In this document: in pieces, positions 1 to 5,690 of the stretch
How positions within the stretch are numbered: the first letter of the stretch is position 1
Layout: every line of letters starts with the position of its first letter
IMG/VR virus record: IMGVR_UViG_3300010354_000026
Location: 1-30,028 of that record
Source of the DNA: a virus
DNA length: 30,028 nucleotides
Reading direction: 5' to 3' (one strand)
Translations under genes and position numbers: made by a program
The notes under the pieces: model-generated
Told to the model about the DNA's origin: nothing
The model's database searches: none
Seen by the model: only the letters and a program-made list of their open reading frames with translations

Positions 1-123
1 CTGCCTGGGTATTTTTGATTTAATTCATAGAGAGTTTGACGATGCCGTTGATGTATGTTGGCTTTAGAACCATTGGCATGCCAGGGATAAAGGTTCTGAT
101 AAAGAGTTTCACAGTGACCACCA
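1..123. repeat. Terminal direct repeat, left copy (circular closure)
   Basis: Bases 1-123 are identical to 29906-30028. Joining the copies keeps an open reading frame intact across the junction (473 through 1 to 29770). The repeat is therefore best read as an assembly overlap of a circular or circularly permuted genome with 29,905 unique bases. A physical short terminal repeat is less likely, because the repeat lies inside a coding region. Confidence 0.95.
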
Positions 124-473
124 CAGACTCCATCGGCCCCGATGATTAAAATTGGTCCGGAATAGACATCCAATGCATGATTCACTGCGGCTGATCCTGA
201 ATCTATACCAGGAGTGTGTCTATGCTGCCACTGAGGCGGCAGTTCTAGGCTAGTTTCTTTGGTCCAAAATTCGCAGGGGTAGGGTTTACGTTCTAGATCA
301 CCTCGAATCGCAGCCACAGTCATGCGATCCACGGCCCAACAATAGTCTAGATCAAAATGTTTGTAGGCAAAATTACAACCCCAGACCAGTCCCAGAAAAT
401 TAAAACCACGCCATACGACTTGACTGGGACCATTGTAGATTACGACTGCGGGGGCCTGCTGATCCTTAGGCAT
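1..473 (-). CDS. Rossmann-like DUF115/MptE-type protein, N-terminal part (gene crosses the circle join)
   Basis: This is the N-terminal part of a 202-residue protein whose remaining codons lie at 29905-29770 once the circle is closed. ATG is at 473. Near residues 8-15 there is a beta-strand followed by a glycine turn (AVVIYNGPS). A GCN follows at 32-34, a D-x-D-x-C-W-A-V-D stretch at 41-49, SGSAA at 92-96 and the strand ILIIGADG at 108-115. This order resembles Rossmann-like phage proteins related to DUF115/MptE (6-hydroxymethylpterin diphosphokinase-like) and some sugar-transfer enzymes. That assignment rests on motif layout only. The start overlaps the upstream small gene by 34 bases and I see no strong ribosome site. 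With the methyltransferase-like and glycosyltransferase-like genes at 3876-5446 it may modify a sugar or a surface polymer (inference). Confidence 0.75.
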   Translation of the reverse strand, partial: MPKDQQAPAVVIYNGPSQVVWRGFNFLGLVWGCNFAYKHFDLDYCWAVDRMTVAAIRGDLERKPYPCEFWTKETSLELPPQWQHRHTPGIDSGSAAVNHALDVYSGPILIIGADGVCGGHCETLYQNLYPWHANGSKANIHQRHRQTLYELNQKYPG

Positions 474-631
474 AATTCTGAAATGATTTTTTGTTGTTCC
501 AAGACCTGATTCTGCAGTTTAAAATAAGCAGAGGCCAATCTATTATGTGCTTCGGTTAATTCTTGAAGTTGTCCAGTGACCTTGTGTATGTGTTCTACAG
601 GATCCCAACCAGTGTCATGAAAATTAGGCAT
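440..631 (-). CDS. Small putative coiled-coil protein, unknown function
   Basis: A 63-residue protein if it starts at the ATG at 631, which overlaps the upstream stop codon (ATGCCTAA arrangement, 8 bases). An earlier ATG at 664 gives 74 residues. The second half (about residues 30-55) is rich in Q, L, E and K with heptad-like spacing and is probably helical or coiled coil. The N-terminus has a GWDPVEH motif. The plus-strand gene at 1134 encodes a similar HDGWDP string, probably by chance. Neither start has a good Shine-Dalgarno, so it is probably translated by coupling to the 624-1058 gene. I do not recognise a family. Confidence 0.6.
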   Translation of the reverse strand: MPNFHDTGWDPVEHIHKVTGQLQELTEAHNRLASAYFKLQNQVLEQQKIISELCLRISRPPQS

Positions 632-1058
632 CAAATAATCTCGCACGAAGGTCTTGTAAAGCATCACCAGTGGCAGTGAATTCTTGGACCAGTGTGAATT
701 TTATAGGTATGGCCCGGGTAAAATGTGCCATTACATCACAGATTTTCTGCACATGATCTAGTTGCTTGGCAGTGAGATCTCCATTTGATCTCAATTTGCT
801 CACAGCACCAGCCAGCACACTCAACATGGTATTGCTTTGATTGCGATGTCTTTGTGCTCGATGCCAAAGTTCAAGATCTGGGGCTGTGGCCACGGACCAA
901 AGTTCACGATCTTGTTCTGTGCCCTGCACACTACTTTCAGAAATCATCAATTGCCATTGTTCCAATTGATTCTGGATGTGTTGCCTATCACGAATTCTCA
1001 ATTGTGCGAACCAAGTACGGGCTGTTGTGGGTTGACTCTGCCTATATTCTATGATCAT
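624..1058 (-). CDS. Hypothetical protein, 144 aa
   Basis: The start at 1058 (MIIEYRQ) is chosen because AAGGAG lies five bases upstream; an in-frame TTG at 1073 would put that ribosome site inside the gene. The sequence is mostly helical in character, rich in Q, R and L, with no membrane segment or signal peptide. It is first in a leftward unit driven by a near-perfect sigma70 promoter (TTGACA at 1118-1113, 17-base spacer, TATTAT at 1095-1090). That suggests early expression by host polymerase. The small coiled-coil gene and the Rossmann-like gene follow with overlapping ends. I see no known domain. Confidence 0.75.
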   Translation of the reverse strand: MIIEYRQSQPTTARTWFAQLRIRDRQHIQNQLEQWQLMISESSVQGTEQDRELWSVATAPDLELWHRAQRHRNQSNTMLSVLAGAVSKLRSNGDLTAKQLDHVQKICDVMAHFTRAIPIKFTLVQEFTATGDALQDLRARLFDA

Positions 1059-1076
1059 AACTTCTCCTTGCAAAAA

Positions 1077-1118
1077 TATTTATGCTTAGATAATACTATA
1101 ATAAATATTAACTGTCAA
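1077..1118 (-). promoter_or_regulatory. Leftward sigma70 promoter, with an overlapping TAAATA box
   Basis: On the minus strand TTGACA (1118-1113) is separated by 17 bases from TATTAT (1095-1090), close to the bacterial sigma70 consensus. Transcription would begin near 1083 and lead into the gene starting at 1058. A CATAAATA box (1084-1077) follows and resembles the boxes found before several late genes. The intergenic region 1059-1133 is divergent. Confidence 0.8.
1097..1102 (+). promoter_or_regulatory. Possible -10 box for the rightward unit
   Basis: TATAAT lies 31 bases upstream of the start codon at 1134. The -35 region 17 bases further up is A/T-rich but does not match TTGACA, so this is a weak call. 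It overlaps the spacer of the leftward promoter, so the two directions may compete. Confidence 0.4.
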
Positions 1119-1133
1119 TGTAGAGAGTTACCA

Positions 1134-1466
1134 ATGAGTCGATATCCCATCAATCCTCCCGAAATGCGACAGCCTAGATTGGCCTATCACAGGCAAAGAT
1201 GCCAGGCTAGATTTAGACATGACGGTTGGGATCCAGAATTTACCTTTGAAGTTTGGTTCGAAATTTGGCGGCCTTTTTGGCTGCGTAGAGGCACACAGGG
1301 AGATCGCATGATCATGGTTAGAAAAGACCCCAGTCAGCCCTGGCACTGGGACAATGTTAGCATAATGTTAAGAAGTGATTGGATGAAAGAAATTGGTGGA
1401 TTTAAAGGTAGACAGCCAAGAAAAAAGATGTTAGAATTTAAAAACTGTCAACCTTATGGAGAATAG
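1134..1466 (+). CDS. Small hypothetical protein, 110 aa, Trp- and Arg-rich
   Basis: Start at 1134, just after the purine-rich AGAGAG; the longer upstream frame runs back into the opposite gene. The sequence holds CQARFRHDGWDPEF at about residues 23-36, an aromatic stretch around 40-50 and a basic KDPSQPWHWDN block at about 66-76, with five Trp residues in all. I have the impression that small proteins with the W-x-x-x-R-G ... R-K/Q-D ... W-x-x-x-N layout are common in aquatic phages, some annotated as HNH-like. No complete HNH triad is visible here, so no nuclease call is made. It is first in the plus-strand unit ending at the 2082 terminator. Confidence 0.8.
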   Translation: MSRYPINPPEMRQPRLAYHRQRCQARFRHDGWDPEFTFEVWFEIWRPFWLRRGTQGDRMIMVRKDPSQPWHWDNVSIMLRSDWMKEIGGFKGRQPRKKMLEFKNCQPYGE

Positions 1467-1467
1467 C

Positions 1468-1683
1468 ATGAAATTGTTCGTAGTCCTGTCCCTGATGGTC
1501 TCTCTGGGGGGCTGCTCAGGAATGCAGTATGCATTCGCACCCAGTCAAACCCCCCAGCAGTTTAGATCCTCAGTGCTAGAAGGCCGAATGACTCCCAGTC
1601 AGCCCACAGTGACCACAGTGAGCAGAGAGTATCTGTATGGTCAGCCTACTGGTCGCACCTGGACCACTGTGCAGGAACGATAA
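1468..1683 (+). CDS. Small phage lipoprotein
   Basis: A 71-residue protein starting MKLFVVLSLM, with a hydrophobic n/h-region and a lipobox LGGC at residues 13-16. Cys16 would be lipidated after signal peptidase II cleavage, leaving a mature part of 56 residues rich in P, S, T and Q. Start 1468 is preferred over the in-frame ATG at 1456 because GGAGA lies 1458-1462 and the lipoprotein signal starts here. The gene begins one base after the previous stop. Phage lipoproteins of this size act as outer spanins (Rz1) or as superinfection-exclusion or receptor-blocking proteins (known for other phages). No inner spanin overlaps it, so exclusion fits somewhat better (inference). Confidence 0.8.
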   Translation: MKLFVVLSLMVSLGGCSGMQYAFAPSQTPQQFRSSVLEGRMTPSQPTVTTVSREYLYGQPTGRTWTTVQER

Positions 1684-1684
1684 C

Positions 1685-1963
1685 ATGGCAGATCGTTGGC
1701 AGATTATCAAAAAAACCGGGGAGGGTATTTTTCGTGCCACGGCCAATCGTGAGGATACCATGAAAGCCATAGTGGCAGTGGCACAGGCGGACCCCGGTTG
1801 TAAATATATTGTGGTCAAAGATCGTGTGACCAATCGCAGAGGTCTGGTTTGGCGTAGGTCACAGTCAGAGCCCATAGATTGGTGGATCCTGCGTGATCCA
1901 TTTGATCCCGACAAGATTACATTTAAGCAAAGAGTGCGAGCCGGCCGGCGGCTCAAGGGGTGA
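1685..1963 (+). CDS. Hypothetical protein, 92 aa
   Basis: ATG at 1685, with AGGA at 1673-1676 and one base after the previous stop codon. The protein is basic, with an alpha/beta-like pattern: ATANREDTMKAIVAVAQADP, then KYIVVKDRV, and a Trp-rich WWILRDPFDP segment near residue 66. There is no signal, membrane segment or recognised motif. It is the last gene of the 1134-1963 unit, which ends at the 2082-2107 terminator. Confidence 0.75.
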   Translation: MADRWQIIKKTGEGIFRATANREDTMKAIVAVAQADPGCKYIVVKDRVTNRRGLVWRRSQSEPIDWWILRDPFDPDKITFKQRVRAGRRLKG

Positions 1964-1988
1964 ATCATATTTCTCCATAAAACTGCGA

Positions 1989-2080
1989 ATGCTCAGTTTG
2001 GGTCATGTCTCTGAGCAGTCAACGGCACCAGGTTCACCAAGGTCATAGTCCCTGGATCTCAGGGCCGGCAAAGAGATCAG
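1989..2080 (+). other. Hairpin-rich 3' region before the terminator
   Basis: The 270 bases between the stop at 1963 and the next gene contain nested stems. TGCTCAG (1990-1996) pairs with CTGAGCA (2011-2017). CCAGG (about 2031) can pair with CCTGG (2051-2055). GATCTC (2055-2060) pairs with GAGATC (2073-2078), extended by CT/AG around a one-base bulge. No open reading frame is supported. It may be a structured 3' end or a released 3'-UTR RNA. Confidence 0.4.
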
Positions 2081-2081
2081 G

Positions 2082-2107
2082 AAGCCCCAGCAATGGGGCT
2101 TTCTTTT
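2082..2107 (+). terminator. Intrinsic terminator of the rightward unit
   Basis: AAGCCCC (2082-2088), a six-base loop and GGGGCTT (2095-2101) form a perfect 7-bp stem, followed by TCTTTTT. It closes the 1134-1963 unit. Confidence 0.92.
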
Positions 2108-2122
2108 TGGCGAAATTTCAGA

Positions 2123-2151
2123 TTGACCACGGGGCTAGAAGCAGATATAAT
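2123..2151 (+). promoter_or_regulatory. Consensus sigma70 promoter
   Basis: TTGACC (2123-2128), a 17-base spacer and TATAAT (2146-2151). The expected start is about 2158, exactly at the first of two tandem hairpins. It drives the ParB-like gene and, by read-through, the structured region 3161-3750. Confidence 0.92.
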
Positions 2152-2158
2152 TGACTGA

Positions 2159-2202
2159 TAGAGATTGTTTAATCTCTATGGTGAGTATCTTGTTTAAGAT
2201 AC
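2159..2202 (+). promoter_or_regulatory. Two tandem 5'-leader hairpins with GUUU loops
   Basis: TAGAGATT-GTTT-AATCTCTA (2159-2178, perfect 8 bp) is followed by GTATCTT-GTTT-AAGATAC (2185-2202, perfect 7 bp). Both start at or just after the predicted transcription start and carry the same loop. They could protect the 5' end of the mRNA, bind a regulator as RNA, or be operators as DNA. A third GTTT-loop hairpin opens the 5520-5716 RNA. Confidence 0.7.
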
Positions 2203-2236
2203 CCGTTTAACTGCATTTTTAACCAAGGAGAAACAA

Positions 2237-3160
2237 ATGCACACAACAGAAAACATCGTCCCAGCAGTGACTTTGCCTGAGAAACTGCGCCATCTGGTAA
2301 ATTCACCCCCAGTGGGGTCAAAGGCCGCAATCACAGAAGTGTCAGTAAACACACCCATGGATGACAGCCAACGAGATTTCAACGAAAATGATGTGATTCG
2401 TTATATTGCCAAAAGCCAATGCCTAGATTGGAATCTATTCGGCGTGGTCACTGTGGTAGAACGCAGTGATGGCACACAGACGATGATCAATGGCCAGCAC
2501 AGAACCAGCCTAGTTAAAACCCTCAGACCCCAGGAAAAGACCGTGCCTGCACACATCATTAAAACCGATGACCGAGAATATGCGGCTAGACTGTTTGCCT
2601 GCCTCAATGGCGTGACCAGCAGAAATGTCAGCAGAGAACAATTGCTTTGGGCAGAAGTCCTGGCTAGGGATCCAGAAGCACTGACCCTTAAACAGCATCT
2701 GATCACAGCAGGATTAGCCTGTGGCCGAGTCAATCAAGGTCCTAGGCCAGAAGTCAAACGAGCCACATTTGAACGATGCGTGAAATTTGGTGAGACAGAA
2801 ACCCAATATGCAGTCAAGTTGATCACACAGGCCTATCCTGATGCGGTGCAGTTTGATAACTTACTGTTGGGCGTGGTTAGACTGCTGAGTCATGAAGAAT
2901 ATCGAACACTGATGCGACCACAGTTGGAGATTGGCAGGAATTTCCAAGAATGGTTCACAAAACGTCTGCCCGAAAGCCGTAACTATCGTGAAGCCACTTA
3001 TCCCGAATTGAGGCTGGGACAGTGGTACAATGGTATTGCACTGGGTCTTTACCGACAGTTTGTGAGATACATGGATCGACAGGGTGTGAGACATCGTTGT
3101 CCAGCCATAGACACACTGAAGTTGATCTATGAACGATCACGCCGAGACATAGAGGATTGA
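2237..3160 (+). CDS. ParB/sulfiredoxin-fold protein (GQHR motif)
   Basis: A 307-residue protein with AAGGAG before the ATG. The N-terminal half looks like the ParB/Srx fold. It has a QRDF box at about 45-48, strands VVTVVERSDGT, the diagnostic INGQHR at 84-89, then a VPAHIIK strand and an R-x-x-A-x-x-F-x-x-x-N helix (about 112-125). This matches ParB-like phage proteins such as the DUF6551 group. The C-terminal half is helical and unassigned. In such families the GQHR region can bind CTP/ATP or act as a nuclease or transcription factor (known for relatives); the activity here is unknown. It is the only gene in the circle with a plausible DNA-transaction role besides terminase. It sits behind the best sigma70 promoter, so it is probably early. 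Confidence 0.85.
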   Translation: MHTTENIVPAVTLPEKLRHLVNSPPVGSKAAITEVSVNTPMDDSQRDFNENDVIRYIAKSQCLDWNLFGVVTVVERSDGTQTMINGQHRTSLVKTLRPQEKTVPAHIIKTDDREYAARLFACLNGVTSRNVSREQLLWAEVLARDPEALTLKQHLITAGLACGRVNQGPRPEVKRATFERCVKFGETETQYAVKLITQAYPDAVQFDNLLLGVVRLLSHEEYRTLMRPQLEIGRNFQEWFTKRLPESRNYREATYPELRLGQWYNGIALGLYRQFVRYMDRQGVRHRCPAIDTLKLIYERSRRDIED

Positions 3161-3750
3161 CCTGTGACAGATCCAGAATTTTGGTGAGATGAGTGAGCAG
3201 TGAGGGCACAGGCCCCCTGCCTCACCCTGCGTAGGACGGCGCCTCTACACTAGCATAGGATCCCCCTACTGTCAACCACTGTGATCGTCAATCTAGGTCA
3301 CAGTCTGAGCCCACAGTGGATTCAGGGTGGAGATCACAGACCTCAGGGACATCGACACCACAGTGGATCTGATCCTGACACCTGAGACTGGTCAGTATTC
3401 CCCTACAGACTGTGAGGATCAGGGAAATCCTCCTCGCCCTGTGACTAGCCTGGTGCCTTAGGGTGAAGATCTCCCTGAAGAAACCCTTGAATTTCGAACT
3501 GTAGACCCTATCTCAGGCTCCCCTAGGTGCCCCTTTTATGGTTATCACAGTGAGATTTCCACCCTGAATTCACTGTGGATTTAGGTTGTAGACACCGTAG
3601 ACCTAATCTCTGAGAAGAATAAGAAAGTTCTTGACAGATTGACACGGTGGTCGGTCCTCTCCGCCACCCTGCGTTCTCACTACCGTCAATTGGGGAACTC
3701 TGGTGATCCCTTAATCTAACGGTGTTTATACCGTAAATATAAACCCGACT
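3161..3750 (+). ncRNA. Large, highly structured candidate RNA, no genes
   Basis: This 590-base stretch has no credible reading frame but dense pairing. A 25-bp long-range stem (3311-3335 with 3554-3578) is perfect except for two G-T positions (3319/3570 and 3332/3557), which are G-U pairs only if the plus strand is RNA. Local stems: 3200-3205/3220-3225 with inner CAGG/CCTG, 3231-3234/3245-3248, 3278-3284/3298-3304, 3369-3376/3415-3422, 3343-3349/3472-3478, 3578-3586/3601-3608 (one bulge), 3615-3619/3628-3632, 3638-3643/3685-3690 enclosing 3646-3654/3661-3668, and 3719-3724/3729-3734. CCTGAGA (3381-3387) can pair with TCTCAGG (3511-3517), crossing two other stems as a pseudoknot. It lies directly after the ParB-like gene. 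Size and style recall GOLLD or ROOL phage RNAs, without a sequence match I can claim. No clear 3' terminator is seen. Confidence 0.55.
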
Positions 3751-3909
3751 TCAACTTTCTGCATATCGTTTTCTGCCCAATTTTGTCTGTTTCTTATAGG
3801 ATTTCCAGCCTACTGTAGATTGACCTCTGAATCTTCTTTGGCTGTTTAGATCGTGCCAACGTCCTCTTAACTGACTCACACCTGATCGTTTGTATCTGCC
3901 TCTAGCCAT
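3751..3909 (-). CDS. Tiny very basic protein, 52 aa
   Basis: ATG at 3909 (MARGRYKRSG) with AAGGAG seven bases upstream; the longer frame from 3942 lacks such a site. About a third of the residues are Lys or Arg, with almost no acidic residues and no membrane segment. It may bind nucleic acid (inference from charge). Its start overlaps the end of the methyltransferase-like gene by 34 bases, and its stop abuts the structured region at 3750. Confidence 0.7.
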   Translation of the reverse strand: MARGRYKRSGVSQLRGRWHDLNSQRRFRGQSTVGWKSYKKQTKLGRKRYAES

Positions 3910-4529
3910 TTGTCTGCTCCTTGAGTTTTTTCGCACAGCCAACCCAGATTTTGGAGATATTCTTGTAGTCCCGGCCGTAATGACAGCACACGCAAGAGTA
4001 TTCTCTGACCTGTTATGCGGTTATGATCTTCACTGTGGACTAGGAAATCTTCCCTGTGCGTTCTATGCGAATGCACTTCTAGGGCTCCCAGTCCTGGTCG
4101 TGGGGGCCAGTAAACATCATCCAGAACTTTTACTTGGCTTACACTCACACGATCTAGATCTCTCTGTATGCTTTCTGTTCTGTGATCTCCATCTATAAAC
4201 ACTAGGTCTACTTCAAACTGATGTGGTACTGTGTGTTCATGATCTCCCTGCACCAGTGTGTATCTGTAGCCCCTGTATTCATCTCTGATCTTCTGTAATT
4301 TCTCTGCCACACTCTGTCTTTGACTGTGGCCTTTGCCATTGTGCACCTCGGTGTGATCCTGCAGGAATTCCCAAAGATCAAATCCCCAATACATGACCTC
4401 CTCACTGTGTTGGAGTGCTCTTAGGCTCAGACTTTCTGCTCTCCGACCCTGATGCACACCTATTTCTGCCAGGGTCTGGGGTTTTAGCCAATCTACCACC
4501 GCCAGCAAGCATTCATAACGCATTACCAT
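3876..4529 (-). CDS. Class I SAM-dependent methyltransferase-like protein
   Basis: A 217-residue protein from the ATG at 4529 (AGGAG ten bases upstream; ATG at 4523 and GTG at 4538 are alternatives). The motif order is typical of Methyltransf_24-like enzymes. Motif I EIGVHQG is at 22-28, a second strand GFDLWEF at 49-55, the strand FIDGDH at 111-116 after VDLV, and LDDVYWP at 136-142. These are consistent with binding SAM and, in relatives, a divalent metal. The substrate is unknown. The gene overlaps the end of the glycosyltransferase-like gene (4523-5446), so the two probably act together, for example on a sugar of a virion or cell-surface polymer (inference). Confidence 0.75.
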   Translation of the reverse strand: MVMRYECLLAVVDWLKPQTLAEIGVHQGRRAESLSLRALQHSEEVMYWGFDLWEFLQDHTEVHNGKGHSQRQSVAEKLQKIRDEYRGYRYTLVQGDHEHTVPHQFEVDLVFIDGDHRTESIQRDLDRVSVSQVKVLDDVYWPPRPGLGALEVHSHRTHREDFLVHSEDHNRITGQRILLRVLSLRPGLQEYLQNLGWLCEKTQGADKWLEADTNDQV

Positions 4530-5446
4530 AACTGCCACTGCTCCTGTGGTCGAAATTGGCAGATCCTGATTCTATGATGGCACCATGTGCCCTCCAGTAA
4601 TTCTCTTTTGTGCCAAGTCAGTGCCAGTAGTTCTCTAGTTCTCTGTCGAACTCTCTGGGGGTCTAGGGTCAGCGTTCCACCCTCACAGAACTCTGGCCAG
4701 GTGAGGCACTCCCTGGGATATGCTGATTGACCCAGACTCACTGTGGGGTAACCCAATTTCAGTGATTCACCTACTATGGCTGAGTGTGAGGCGATCACAC
4801 ATCTCCACTCACCCTCTAGTTGATCTTCTAGTCTACGCCTGATATTTCTAGGCTGCTTGGGTCTGAGGTGGAGGTCTAGCCCCTGTCTTTGGCATTCCCC
4901 CTGCACTCGTTGGATGATCTCACTCTGTGTGTGACCGTAATAACTGGGGCTCATTGACTCTGTGCTCAAGCACAACAAAACTCTAGAACCTCGACTACGA
5001 TTCTCACGGAATTGTAATCTTTGATCCCAAGTGTGACCCAGTCGATCTGTGACTCTGTGCTCGTGTTCTGTGAGGTCTTGATCCCGCCCCAGATAGTCAC
5101 CAGGGAAACAGCCACGGAATACCAACCTGCACCAATTCTTGCCTGGCTGGTCATGCGGCGGCGTTTGATATTCAGGTATTAGGCAGTTGTCCCAGAAATA
5201 CCATTCTGTGTGGTCAGGATAATCTCGGGGATGTGTGAACTCAGAGCCATAATGGCAGCCCTTGTGTATGATGGGTCTCAGGGTGTTGACCTGTGAGATA
5301 TGTTGGCTGTGTTTGACCTCAGAGGGTTCATATGGGTATCTGACACAACCACCCCATTGTTGGATTCTCAAAGGCCTTAGGCCAGTGCCCTGGTCTTGTA
5401 TTTCAAATGGACCCCATCTGAATCCACTGTCGTAGTCTCGGTTCAT
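4523..5446 (-). CDS. Putative GT-B-like glycosyltransferase or polysaccharide enzyme
   Basis: A 307-residue protein, rich in R, H, W and Q. The C-terminal half resembles a GT-B nucleotide-sugar domain. There is a strand RVLLCLSTES at 155-164, a helix, then LDLHLRPKQP at about 190-199, then VIASHSAIVGESLKLGYPTV at 217-236, a pattern like the donor-binding region of capsule-type (KpsS-like) transferases. The N-terminal half (aromatic-rich, with WYFWDN near 82-87) is unassigned. No ribosome site is visible. A CATAAATA box ends only four bases before the ATG, so the mRNA could be nearly leaderless. Followed by the methyltransferase-like gene with overlap. Function is by motif pattern only. Confidence 0.6.
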   Translation of the reverse strand: MNRDYDSGFRWGPFEIQDQGTGLRPLRIQQWGGCVRYPYEPSEVKHSQHISQVNTLRPIIHKGCHYGSEFTHPRDYPDHTEWYFWDNCLIPEYQTPPHDQPGKNWCRLVFRGCFPGDYLGRDQDLTEHEHRVTDRLGHTWDQRLQFRENRSRGSRVLLCLSTESMSPSYYGHTQSEIIQRVQGECQRQGLDLHLRPKQPRNIRRRLEDQLEGEWRCVIASHSAIVGESLKLGYPTVSLGQSAYPRECLTWPEFCEGGTLTLDPQRVRQRTRELLALTWHKRELLEGTWCHHRIRICQFRPQEQWQLW

Positions 5447-5450
5447 CAGA

Positions 5451-5458
5451 TATTTATG
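5451..5458 (-). promoter_or_regulatory. TAAATA-type box before the 5446 gene
   Basis: CATAAATA on the minus strand (5458-5451), matching the T4-style late box NATAAATA. It is so close to the start codon at 5446 that a transcript starting a few bases downstream would be leaderless. Confidence 0.35.
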
Positions 5459-5485
5459 GGCACGGATCTTCGCAGGGTCGAGTTG

Positions 5486-5513
5486 TTGGCGTTGGGTCGT
5501 TTTCTGTCATAGT
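5486..5513 (+). promoter_or_regulatory. Weak sigma70-like promoter for the 5520-5716 RNA
   Basis: TTGGCG (5486-5491), 16 bases and CATAGT (5508-5513). The match is modest. The predicted start (about 5520) falls just before the first hairpin of the structured region, which supports it somewhat. Confidence 0.35.
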
Positions 5514-5641
5514 CTCTGGGTCCTCAAGGGGTTTCCCTTGAAACCCGTAAAATGAACTTCGAAGACTCGTTGCCCTCGTCTGCTCAGTTCATTTTACACT
5601 TGTTCCCGCCAAAGAGCAAATCAAAGATCACCAATTGCGTT

Positions 5642-5684
5642 TATCAAATGCGCCTAGGGCGCAGCCATCGGCTCATTTGATAAT
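5642..5684. repeat. Perfect three-way-junction palindrome (cruciform-capable)
   Basis: TTATCAAATG (5642-5651) pairs with CATTTGATAA (5675-5684). Inside are CGCC-TAG-GGCG (5652-5662) and AGCC-ATC-GGCT (5664-5674). Only C5663 is left unpaired outside the loops. In RNA this is a compact three-way junction. In DNA it could extrude as a T-shaped cruciform, as at some replication or recombination sites. Confidence 0.85.
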
Positions 5685-5690
5685 AAGCAG

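Noticed and set aside
785-1054. Plus-strand frames opposite the 624-1058 gene
   Set aside because: They are antisense to a gene with a good promoter and ribosome site and have no start signals.
1985-2080. Possible tRNA (a GGTTCACC string inside paired segments)
   Set aside because: No acceptor stem, anticodon arm or CCA end can be arranged around it.
2401-3209. Minus-strand frames within the ParB-like gene
   Set aside because: The plus-strand gene has a consensus promoter, ribosome site and GQHR motif; the antisense frames have none of these.
3272-3277. TTGACA on the minus strand followed after 17 bases by TAGTGT
   Set aside because: The -10 match is poor, the site lies inside the structured region, and it would only transcribe antisense to the ParB-like gene.
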